A DNA stretch of 14,547 bases from Deltaproteobacteria bacterium. Its GTDB lineage: Bacteria > Myxococcota_A > UBA9160 > UBA4427. Every line of letters begins with the position of its first letter. Position 1 is the first letter of the stretch. Positions 8,761 through 14,547 of this stretch are shown piece by piece. The translations under genes were made by a program, and so were the position numbers. Under the pieces are notes generated by a model. That model did no database searches. It was not told the origin of the DNA and saw nothing but the letters and a program-made list of their open reading frames with translations. Location: NCBI GenBank assembly GCA_016713665.1, contig JADJOR010000021.1, forward strand, positions 1 through 14,547, read 5' to 3'.

Positions 8761-9797
8761 CTCGGCGCGCGAGCGCCGGTGATCGCGTCGGCCGCCTTCG
8801 GATTCGCCTGACACTCGAGCAGCGCCTGGAGCATGAGCGGGGCGACGATCGTCGCGTCCGACTCGACGACGAACATCAGCGTGTCCTCGGTCAGCTTGTC
8901 GGTGATCTTCTCGTTGGGCGTCGCGCCGGAGGTAAGACCGTAGGACGTCGTCGAGTCCGGGATCTGGCGAAATAAGGCCCAGGGCTTCACCGGCTGCTGC
9001 AGGTCGTACTTGATCGACGGCACGACGCAGATCGGGAAGTCGCCGGCGATCCCGCCGCCGATCTGGAAGAAGCCGACGCCCTTGCCTTTTGAACCAGCTT
9101 TGGAGAGCTTTCCGTAGTCGTCATAGAGCTGGGCCATGTACTCGATGCCCGACTTCACGATGCGCGCGTCGCACTCGCCGGTCTTCACGTGGGACGCGAA
9201 GATGTTGCCGAAGGTCGAGTCCTCGTGGCCGGGGACGACGATCAGGAGCTTCGCCTCGGCGGCGGCGAGCAGCCAGCACGCCTCGGGGTTGCCTTCGTAG
9301 AGCTTCTTCGGGAGCCGCAGCACGAGGTCGTAAGAAGTACTCGTGCCAGAAGCGGCGATCGCCCTTCTTCGTCGCCTCCGAGCCACATCGGGACCAGGAT
9401 CTTCTCGACGACGCGGAAGGCCTCGTCCTCCGGGATGCTCGTGTCGGTGACCCGCCGCATGCGGTCTTCGAGGATCTTCGTGTCGTCCGACTTCTGGAAG
9501 TAGCGGTAGTCAGGGAAGTCCGCCCTTAGCTGTGGTGCGCGACGAGGCGAAAGAGCGACTCCTCGAGGTTCGCGCCGGTGACCGAAAGCCCGTGAATCAG
9601 CCCCCTTGCCGGATCGCCGGGGCGGGGCTGATGCCAAGCTGCGCCGAGGACATCGCCCCGACCACGGCCCGGTACATGCGGCCGCCGCTCTTCATGTGGT
9701 CCCAGTAGGCGAAGAGCGCGTCGCGGGTCGCCCGCGAGTTGAAGTTGCGGAAGTTCCGGGCGACGAATTCGAGGATCGGGAGGTCGTTTTTGGCCAT
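8737..9797 (-). CDS. Deoxyhypusine synthase-like family protein (frame-broken)
   Basis: Bacterial member of the deoxyhypusine synthase family, which in eukaryotes and archaea moves the aminobutyl group of spermidine to a lysine using NAD; bacterial relatives may work on free polyamines instead. The start is ATG 9797. Pieces in order: NFNSRATRDALFAYWDHM, MYRAVVGAMSSAQLGIS, then (new frame) TGANLEESLFRLVAH, MRRVTDTSIPEDEAF, (new frame) CWLLAAAEAKLLIVVPGHEDSTFGN. After that come GVGFFQIGGGIAGDFPICVVP (NAD-site loop), SDSTTSYGLTSGATPNEKITDKL and VESDATIVAPL. The ITDKL Lys aligns with the active-site Lys of WGK in relatives, although the WG is missing. Frame changes occur near 9600, 9380 and 8770; with the last corrected, the gene ends at TGA (complement 8737-8739), 353 residues, normal for the family. 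No clear ribosome site. It follows the amidohydrolase by 49 bases. Confidence 0.85.
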
Positions 9798-9826
9798 GCG
9801 GCGGCGGACTGTACCGCGTCGTCCGG

Positions 9827-9848
9827 GATCGGTCCGCCCCTTCCGATC
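9827..9848 (-). terminator. Small stem-loop between amidohydrolase and DHS-like gene
   Basis: GATCGG and CCGATC form a 6-bp stem with a 10-base loop, overlapping the amidohydrolase stop codon. There is no T-run. It could weaken read-through into the DHS-like gene, or be chance. Confidence 0.2.
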
Positions 9849-11578
9849 AGGGCCCCGCGATCGGGGAGAGCATCCGCCCGGGTCGGGCCTGTGTGAACGC
9901 GCCGTTCTCGAAGGTCGGAACCCCTTCGACGAGGGTCAGGCGCACCGGCGCCGGATCCCGGGTCCAGCGCCAGGTCGTCCCCGGCCCCGTCCGGCACGTC
10001 GTAGATCTTCTTCTGGGCGCGGATCTCGACCTCGTCGAGATCGAAGACGGTCACGTCGGCCTTCATTCCGACGGCGAGCACGCCGCGATCGCCGAGGCCG
10101 AAGTGGCGGGCGAGCTTGCCGGTCTGGACGTGGACCGCCTCCTCGATCGAGAGGGCGCCCGTCTTCCGGACGAAGTGACTGAAGAGCATGATGTTGTAGC
10201 CGATGCCGCAGAACATCTGGCCGTGGGCCCCGGCGTCGCTGATGTTGCCGACCGACATGGGATCCTTGAGCAATCGGACGACCATCTCCTCGTCCTTCGG
10301 CCAGGGCGGCATCGTCACCGTCGACGTCACGCCGTTGCGGACGAACCATTCCGCCAGGGCGTCCGAGCAGTGGACGCCGAGCTGCTCCGCGTACGCGCCG
10401 AGGGTGATCCCGATCGGGCCGACGTCGTTGGCCGAGTTGTCGAGGATCGTGCCCTGGGGCGCCGGGAAGAACGAGATCTTGATCGCGTCGTGGTCCCAGG
10501 AATGGCGCGCGCGCCGGCGCCACTCGGGATCGCGCAGGAGGGCGAGCTTCGCCTCCTCGGTCTCGGCCGTCACGACCTCGTGCCAGACGTATTCGTTCGA
10601 CTGGGCGAAGAGCAGCGAGTGCTGGATGCTCGCGACCGTCGTGATCGGCACGTGCATGAAGCCCGTCCAGAAGTCCCGCTTTTCGGCGGCGAAGCGCTCG
10701 TGGAGGGCGGTCAGCGGCTGTTGGATGCCCATGTCGCGCTGCCAGGCGAGGGTCGGGACGCCGACCCATTGCATGCGCACCGGGAGTCCGTCGGCCAGGC
10801 GCGCGAGCCGCTCCGTCGACGGGACGGAAGTCATCCGCATCAAGCTGTCGACCCGACCTGGAGGCTCGTCCGGATGACGCGCGAGGACCTCGAGCAGCGC
10901 GCGCAGCTCGGCGTCGTCGGCCTTCAGCGAGGGCACGGCGCGGTTCTGTCCGTCGTGATCCATCAGATTCGTCGAGAGCCCGAGGGCGCCCGCGCGGCAC
11001 GCCTCGTCGAGCAGCGCCGCCATGCGCGCGATCTCGTCGGCGGTCGCGGCGCGCTCCCAGGCGGCGAGCCCGAGGACCGCGAGACGCAGGGCGATGTGGC
11101 CCACGAAGGACGCGAAATGGATCGGCGTCTTCACGTTCCGCTCGACGGACGCGCGGTACTCCGACCAGGTCCGCCAGTCCCAGGGCAGATGAGACCGGAA
11201 GGGGCCCTCCGGAAAATCCTCGAAGAACGAGAAGATCCCGATGATCTCGTCGCGGACCTTCGGATCCGGATGGGTCGGGGCGAGGGCGAAGCCGCAATTG
11301 CCGCCGACGACCGTCGTGACGCCATTGCCCGGCAGCGGCACGAGATCCGGCTGCCACCACATCACGCCGTCGAGATGCGTATGGCTCTCGATGAAGCCGG
11401 GAGCGACATGGCAGCCCGCGGCGTCGAAGACGCGCTCGCCCGCGACCGGCTCGAGCGCCGGCGCGATCTCGGCGATCCGTCCGTCGCGCAGACGCACGTC
11501 GGCGCGGCGGGCGGGGGCGAGGGTGCCGTCGACGACGGTGCCGCCGCGGATCAACAGGTCGGGGGCGCGTTCGCTCAT
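9847..11578 (-). CDS. D-aminoacylase-type amidohydrolase (N-acyl-D-amino-acid deacylase family)
   Basis: Zinc amidohydrolase of the Amidohydro_3 / N-acyl-D-amino-acid deacylase group, cytoplasmic. It starts MSERAPDLLIRGGTVVDG at ATG 11578. The short N-terminal beta part leads into GFIESHTHLDG (metal ligands His66 and His68) and VVGGNCGFALAP, whose Cys95 matches the metal-bridging Cys of D-aminoacylases. Then come FASFVGHIALR, GALGLSTNL, a central TIM-barrel region and SDAGAHGQ, which holds the catalytic Asp. The C-terminal beta part is FGLGDRGVLAVGMKADVTVFD. Near 9957-9960 a run of three G has one base too many. Removing it gives an ending ...VRLTLVEGVPTFENGAF...LSPIAGP at TGA (complement 9847-9849), about 577 residues. 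Without the correction the frame runs on to 9692. ATGA overlap couples it to the monooxygenase upstream. Substrate may be an N-acyl amine or another amide; many relatives of this type are misannotated. Confidence 0.87.
11575..11578 (-). promoter_or_regulatory. ATGA stop/start overlap between monooxygenase and amidohydrolase
   Basis: On the minus strand the monooxygenase TGA (11577-11575) overlaps the amidohydrolase ATG (11578-11576). This indicates one transcript and translational coupling. Confidence 0.8.
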
Positions 11579-13122
11579 GGGGTCTCCCTCGTCGGCCCGG
11601 CGTTCCTGCGAGTCGGGCCGCCCGGCTTGGGTTTCTGCACCGCGCCCGGTTGCTCGTTCCGGGGCGCCGTCTCGTAGGCCTCGGGATCGGGCTTGTGCGC
11701 GCGCTCCCGGAATGCGCTCATCGAATGGGGCCATTGCGTCACGACCCGGCCCGTCCCGCTCCGGTAGTACCCGTTGCAGGCCTCGTTCCAGACGCGGACT
11801 TCCGCGATCGCCTGCTGGATCTCGTCGTTGTAGCGGGCCATCACGTCCGGCCGGACGTCGAGCCAGGCGAGATCCTCGTCGACGATCCGCGCGATCTGAC
11901 GCAGCACGTAGTCGACCTGGTACTCGATCATCGTGAGGATCGAGCCGTTGTTGGTATTCGGGCCATAGAGCATGAAGAGATTCGGGAAGCCGGCCGTCGT
12001 GACGCCCAGGTAGGCCTGGGCGCCGTCGCGCCAGGCCTCGCCGATGTGGATCCCGTCGCGGCCGGTCGCGTCGATGGCCGAGAGATACTTGTTGGCGGCG
12101 AAGCCGGTGGCGAGGATCAGCGTGTCACAGGCGCGCAGGGCGCCGTCTCGTGTGAGGACACCCTCTCGCGTGATGCGTTCGATGGGCTCGGTCACGAGCT
12201 CGAGCTCGGGCCGATTGAAGGCGGGCAGATAGTCGTTCGAGTAGAGGGGGCGCTTGCAGCCCCAGGCGTGGGTCGGGCGCAGCTTCGCCCGGGTCCCGGG
12301 ATCCCGGACGACCTCGAGCGCGGCGAGGCCCGCCGCTTCACACTCGGCGACGAGCTTCGGATCCGAGAACGTCATGCCGCCGTCGACCCGGCGATAGACC
12401 TCGTCGCGCTCCTCGAGGGCCGCCGTCGGATGGCTGCGCCGATGTTCGAGCTCCTCGGGCGTGTAGGGCGTGTCCTGCTTCGGGAGGATCCAGTTGGCCG
12501 TCCGCTGGAAGAGGAAGAGCCGACCCGCCTGCTTCGCGATCTCGGGAACGAACTGCACCGCGCTCGCAGCGCTGCCGACGACCGCGACGCGCCGACCCGC
12601 GAGATCGTGGTCCCAGCGCCAGCGCGCCGAGTGGAAGCAGGTTCCGGCGAAATCCGACAGACCCGGGAGATCGGGCATCGCGAGCTCGTTGAACATGCCG
12701 AGCGCGCTCACGACGATCTCGGCCTCGACGTGATCGCCCGAGGCCAGCGCGAGCGTCCAGCACGAGCGGCTCTCGTCCCAGGTCGCGCGCGTCACTTCGG
12801 CGCCGAAGCGGACGTGTCGCAATAGGTCGTACTTGCGCGCGAGGTCCTCCATGTAGCGGAGAATCTCGGGCTGGCTCGCGTAGGGGCGCGTCCAGTCCTT
12901 CTTGATCTCGAAGGAGAACGAATAGAGCGCGGACTGGATGTCGCAGGCGCAGCCGGGATAGCGGTTGTGATGCCAGGTTCCGCCGACGCCGTCGCCCTTC
13001 TCGAGGAGCACGAAGTCCTCGAAGCCGGCCTGGCGCAGGCGCACGCCCATGCAGAGCGCACCCGGGCCGGCGCCGATGATCGCGATGCGGGGCTTGCGCG
13101 CGAGGCCTCGAGTCGGGGGCAA
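11575..13122 (-). CDS. Flavin-containing monooxygenase, Baeyer-Villiger type (class B)
   Basis: FAD- and NADPH-dependent monooxygenase, probably inserting oxygen next to a ketone. Intact over 515 residues. FAD-site GAGPGA is at residues 17-22. GVGGTWHHNRYPGCACD (45-61) is the class B flavin monooxygenase signature. FAGTCFHSARW (158-168) fits the Baeyer-Villiger fingerprint FxGxxxHxxxW. VVGSAASA (181-188) is the NADPH-site loop. TLILATGFAANKYLS and FPNLFMLYGPNTNNGS are typical C-terminal motifs. I choose TTG 13122 as the start: GGAG lies 6 bases upstream and the promoter lies just before it. The longer in-frame starts (ATG 13170 and TTG 13188) fall inside the promoter and palindrome, have no ribosome site, and would add an unlikely leader peptide. 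If those upstream starts are real, the product is 16-22 residues longer. First gene of a leftward unit with the amidohydrolase and perhaps the DHS-like gene. Confidence 0.9.
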   Translation of the reverse strand: MPPTRGLARKPRIAIIGAGPGALCMGVRLRQAGFEDFVLLEKGDGVGGTWHHNRYPGCACDIQSALYSFSFEIKKDWTRPYASQPEILRYMEDLARKYDLLRHVRFGAEVTRATWDESRSCWTLALASGDHVEAEIVVSALGMFNELAMPDLPGLSDFAGTCFHSARWRWDHDLAGRRVAVVGSAASAVQFVPEIAKQAGRLFLFQRTANWILPKQDTPYTPEELEHRRSHPTAALEERDEVYRRVDGGMTFSDPKLVAECEAAGLAALEVVRDPGTRAKLRPTHAWGCKRPLYSNDYLPAFNRPELELVTEPIERITREGVLTRDGALRACDTLILATGFAANKYLSAIDATGRDGIHIGEAWRDGAQAYLGVTTAGFPNLFMLYGPNTNNGSILTMIEYQVDYVLRQIARIVDEDLAWLDVRPDVMARYNDEIQQAIAEVRVWNEACNGYYRSGTGRVVTQWPHSMSAFRERAHKPDPEAYETAPRNEQPGAVQKPKPGGPTRRNAGPTRETP

Positions 13123-13128
13123 GGGGGA

Positions 13129-13132
13129 CTCC
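13129..13132 (-). promoter_or_regulatory. Shine-Dalgarno GGAG deciding the TTG start of the monooxygenase
   Basis: Minus-strand GGAG lies 6 bases before TTG 13122-13120, whose product begins MPPTRGLARKPRIAIIGAG. The other in-frame starts have nothing comparable. Confidence 0.55.
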
Positions 13133-13154
13133 GTGGATCGGCAGGACTTCGTCT

Positions 13155-13184
13155 CTTGTAAACCAGTCATGACGAGTTTGTCAA
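13155..13184 (-). promoter_or_regulatory. Sigma-70-like promoter of the leftward monooxygenase unit
   Basis: Minus-strand TTGACA (13184-13179) is a perfect -35 box. TACAAG (13160-13155) is a 4/6 -10 box after an 18-base spacer. Transcription would start near 13148, leaving a leader of about 26 bases with GGAG before the TTG start. The 20-bp palindrome fills the spacer. Confidence 0.6.
13160..13179. promoter_or_regulatory. 20-bp palindrome, candidate MarR operator
   Basis: AAAC-NN-GTCATGAC-NN-GTTT, 16 of 20 positions symmetric with an 8-bp uninterrupted core. Size and symmetry fit a MarR-family binding site. It sits exactly between the -35 and -10 boxes of the leftward promoter and ends 12 bases from the rightward -35, so a bound repressor could block the first and possibly the second. 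The binding protein is inferred from the neighbouring tandem-MarR gene. Confidence 0.6.
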
Positions 13185-13190
13185 CCAAGA

Positions 13191-13220
13191 TTGACCGCGC
13201 CGCTTCCGGCAGCGTATCGT
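13191..13220 (+). promoter_or_regulatory. Sigma-70-like promoter of the rightward MarR-monooxygenase unit
   Basis: TTGACC (13191-13196, 5/6) and TATCGT (13215-13220, 4/6) are separated by 18 bases. The predicted start of transcription falls at or next to ATG 13227, so the regulator message may be leaderless. The -35 box lies back-to-back with the leftward -35, 6 bases apart. Confidence 0.5.
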
Positions 13221-13226
13221 CGGGCG

Positions 13227-14360
13227 ATGCTGGAGCCGATGCTGGGGCAGAGGGAGCCCGTCACCCATCCGCTGATCGGGATCGCCCGCGCTCTGCACGG
13301 GCAGATGGTGACGCGTCTGCGGAGGAATCCAGCTACACGGGCCTGCGTCCGGAGCCTCAGGCCCCTTCCCTCTCCCTCGTCTGGCTCCGAGGCCCGTCCG
13401 CTCGGACTGCTCGCCCAGAGCCTGGCCATCTCGAAGCAGGGCGCGAGTCAGCTGGCCGGGCTGGCGGAGGCGTCGGGCTATCTCGAACGCGTGACGGACG
13501 GGGAGGGCGGTCGGTCGAAGCTCGTCGGACTCTCCGCGCGAGGACGTCGCCTCGTGGACGATGCGATCCGCATCCTGCGCGACGCCGAGTCGCGCTATGT
13601 CGAGCAGATCGGAGCGGCCCGCTTCGGACGCTTCGCCGAGGCGTGCGGGACGCTCTACGTCGCGCTCGGCGTGCATCCTCGGATCGATGCCGGGAGGTCC
13701 GGCGTCGACCGTCCGGCCCTCGGCGGACTGCCGCAGCTGGCCCTCGAGATCCAGCGGCGAATCATCGCCGCGACGAGTGCCCTCGGTCATCGCGGCCTCA
13801 AGCTCTCGCAGGCTCAAATCCTCCCGCGCATCGGACCCGCCGGCATGCGCGTGCGCGACCTGTCGAGCTGCCATGGCGTGAGTCGACAGGCGGTGAGCGC
13901 GACGTGCCGGGAGCTCGAGAGCCTCGGCTATCTGAAGCGCGAAGGGGATCCCGCCGATCGGCGAGGGGCGATCCTGCGCGTCACGCCCCGCGGCGAGCGG
14001 CTGCTCGCCGACTCGATCGAAGCGTCGCGTGCCCTCGAGCGTGAGTTCGCCGCGATCCTCGGTCGCGACGGGCTGCGCGAGCTCCGCGAGACGGCCCATG
14101 CGCTCTTTCTTCCGATGCGAGAGGGCGGGCGCGATTTCATGGCCTTCCCGATGGCCGCAACCGCAACCGCGGGCGCCGTCCATCCCAGAAGGACACCTGC
14201 GGAGCGGACGAAGCGAAGCGCTCGTGCGCTCGCCTCTCCGTCTCCGCAGACGCTCGGGGCGCGGGATGCGGCACTGCCCTCAGGAAGATCACTGCAGACC
14301 CGGGGCGAGGCGGCTCGAGCCACCGGATCCGCCCGCGCCACGAGGAGGTCCCGAGCATGA
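13227..14360 (+). CDS. Transcriptional regulator with two tandem MarR domains
   Basis: DNA-binding regulator of 377 residues made of two MarR winged-helix modules, about twice the usual 140-160. Module 1 (about 15-150) has PLGLLAQSLAISKQGASQL as turn and recognition helix (59-77), GYLERVTDGEGGRSKLVGLS as wing, and ARGRRLVDDA. Module 2 (about 168-295) has VRDLSSCHGVSRQAVSATC (209-227), GYLKREGDPADRRGAILRVT and PRGERLLADS. The last ~75 residues are Arg/Ala/Ser-rich with no recognised domain. The start is ATG 13227, placed by the promoter; ATG 13239 is an alternative behind GGAG with a short 3-base gap. At about 13332-13380 another frame reads more like MarR (YTGLRPE, LSLV) before returning, so two compensating indels may scramble residues 36-52. 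TGA overlaps the next gene's ATG. Likely represses its own unit and the divergent one. Confidence 0.85.
   Translation: MLEPMLGQREPVTHPLIGIARALHGQMVTRLRRNPATRACVRSLRPLPSPSSGSEARPLGLLAQSLAISKQGASQLAGLAEASGYLERVTDGEGGRSKLVGLSARGRRLVDDAIRILRDAESRYVEQIGAARFGRFAEACGTLYVALGVHPRIDAGRSGVDRPALGGLPQLALEIQRRIIAATSALGHRGLKLSQAQILPRIGPAGMRVRDLSSCHGVSRQAVSATCRELESLGYLKREGDPADRRGAILRVTPRGERLLADSIEASRALEREFAAILGRDGLRELRETAHALFLPMREGGRDFMAFPMAATATAGAVHPRRTPAERTKRSARALASPSPQTLGARDAALPSGRSLQTRGEAARATGSARATRRSRA
14343..14348 (+). promoter_or_regulatory. Strong Shine-Dalgarno AGGAGG for the second monooxygenase
   Basis: AGGAGG lies 8 bases before ATG 14357, inside the end of the regulator gene. It supports both this start and independent translation despite the ATGA overlap. 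Confidence 0.7.
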
Positions 14361-14547
14361 GGATTCCGGCCGACGACGCAGCGCTCCGCGCGCATCTCGA
14401 GCATGCGAACCTGCCTTCGCTGCTGCCGGCGATCGCGCAGCTGACCGGCGACCTCGGCCTGCTCGCGCGCTTCCCTCCGCCGAGCAGTCCCATGATGGGG
14501 GCGGTCGACGGCAACTTCTCGCCCGAGGACCAGACGGCGATCCGCGC
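14357..14547 (+). CDS. Second flavin monooxygenase, 4-hydroxyacetophenone monooxygenase-like N-terminus (partial)
   Basis: Only the first 63 residues are present; the gene is cut by the right edge. The start MRIPADDAALRAHLEHANLPS continues with LLPAIAQLTGDLGLLARF and FSPEDQTAIR. The pattern 'A-x-L-P-x-LLPAxAxLTGDxxLL' is characteristic of the N-terminal helical extension that precedes the FAD domain in 4-hydroxyacetophenone monooxygenase-type Baeyer-Villiger enzymes. No flavin motif is yet in view, so this call rests on that extension alone. It overlaps the regulator stop by ATGA and has its own strong ribosome site, so it is the second gene of the rightward unit. Confidence 0.65.
   Translation, partial: MRIPADDAALRAHLEHANLPSLLPAIAQLTGDLGLLARFPPPSSPMMGAVDGNFSPEDQTAIR

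Noticed and set aside
9893..11677. 594-residue open frame on the + strand
   Set aside because: It is the antisense shadow of the amidohydrolase. It has no ribosome site, is rich in Arg/Asp/Val repeats and matches no family, as expected opposite a GC-rich gene.
11650..12825. 391-residue open frame on the + strand
   Set aside because: Antisense shadow of the flavin monooxygenase, which has all its motifs on the minus strand.
13180..13195. Second inverted repeat GTCAA-N6-TTGAC as an operator
   Set aside because: It is explained by the two back-to-back -35 boxes; symmetry alone does not show a separate binding site.
13167..14183. 338-residue open frame on the minus strand
   Set aside because: Antisense to the tandem-MarR gene; composition is low-complexity and no motif is recognisable.
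1..14547. CRISPR arrays, tRNA/rRNA genes, insertion sequences, phage or toxin-antitoxin genes
   Set aside because: I saw no regularly spaced repeats, tRNA-like cloverleaf, rRNA-conserved stretch, transposase motif or terminal inverted repeats.

Overview
The window is very GC-rich, gene-dense bacterial DNA with frequent 4-base start/stop overlaps. The gene set is M48 peptidase, amidase, APH-like phosphotransferase, CelD-type GNAT, bacterial deoxyhypusine-synthase-like protein, D-aminoacylase-type amidohydrolase and two Baeyer-Villiger-type flavin monooxygenases under a MarR regulator. This mix suggests an uncultured high-GC Myxococcota / former Deltaproteobacteria-like lineage. That assignment is inferred from gene content; there is no rRNA or tRNA in the window.

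The window has two parts of different quality. From 1 to about 9.96 kb every protein family is recognisable, but its conserved motifs jump between reading frames, often every 50-200 bases. Catalytic motifs, start/stop overlaps, ribosome sites and hairpins survive in the right order and spacing. I read this as uncorrected insertion/deletion error in the sequence, or less likely true gene decay. From about 9.96 kb to the right end the genes are nearly intact.

Layout: (1) + strand, M48 metallopeptidase with TPR-like C-terminus (1-1861, cut at the left edge), joined by an ATGA overlap to an amidase-signature amidase (1858-3299). (2) - strand, a CelD-type GNAT (5814-4824) then an APH-like phosphotransferase (4708-3309), convergent with the amidase. 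(3) About 480 bases with no convincing gene (5815-6292). (4) + strand, a small TRL-family lipoprotein (6293-6606), a strong terminator-like hairpin, a 2OG-Fe(II) oxygenase (6682-7499) and a membrane-anchored SGNH hydrolase (7496-8723). (5) - strand, a flavin monooxygenase (13122-11575), an amidohydrolase (11578-9847) and a deoxyhypusine-synthase-like gene (9797-8737). The last of these shares a hairpin with the SGNH hydrolase at their convergent ends. (6) + strand, a regulator with two MarR domains (13227-14360), joined by ATGA to the start of a second monooxygenase of the 4-hydroxyacetophenone monooxygenase type (14357 to the edge).

The most interesting part is the divergent control region at 13120-13240. 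Back-to-back sigma-70-like promoters drive the two monooxygenase transcription units. A 20-bp palindrome (AAAC-NN-GTCATGAC-NN-GTTT) lies in the -10/-35 spacer of the leftward promoter. With the tandem-MarR protein encoded beside it, this looks like a locally regulated ketone/aromatic oxidation module: two monooxygenases that could insert oxygen next to a carbonyl, plus an amidohydrolase. The substrate cannot be told from sequence.
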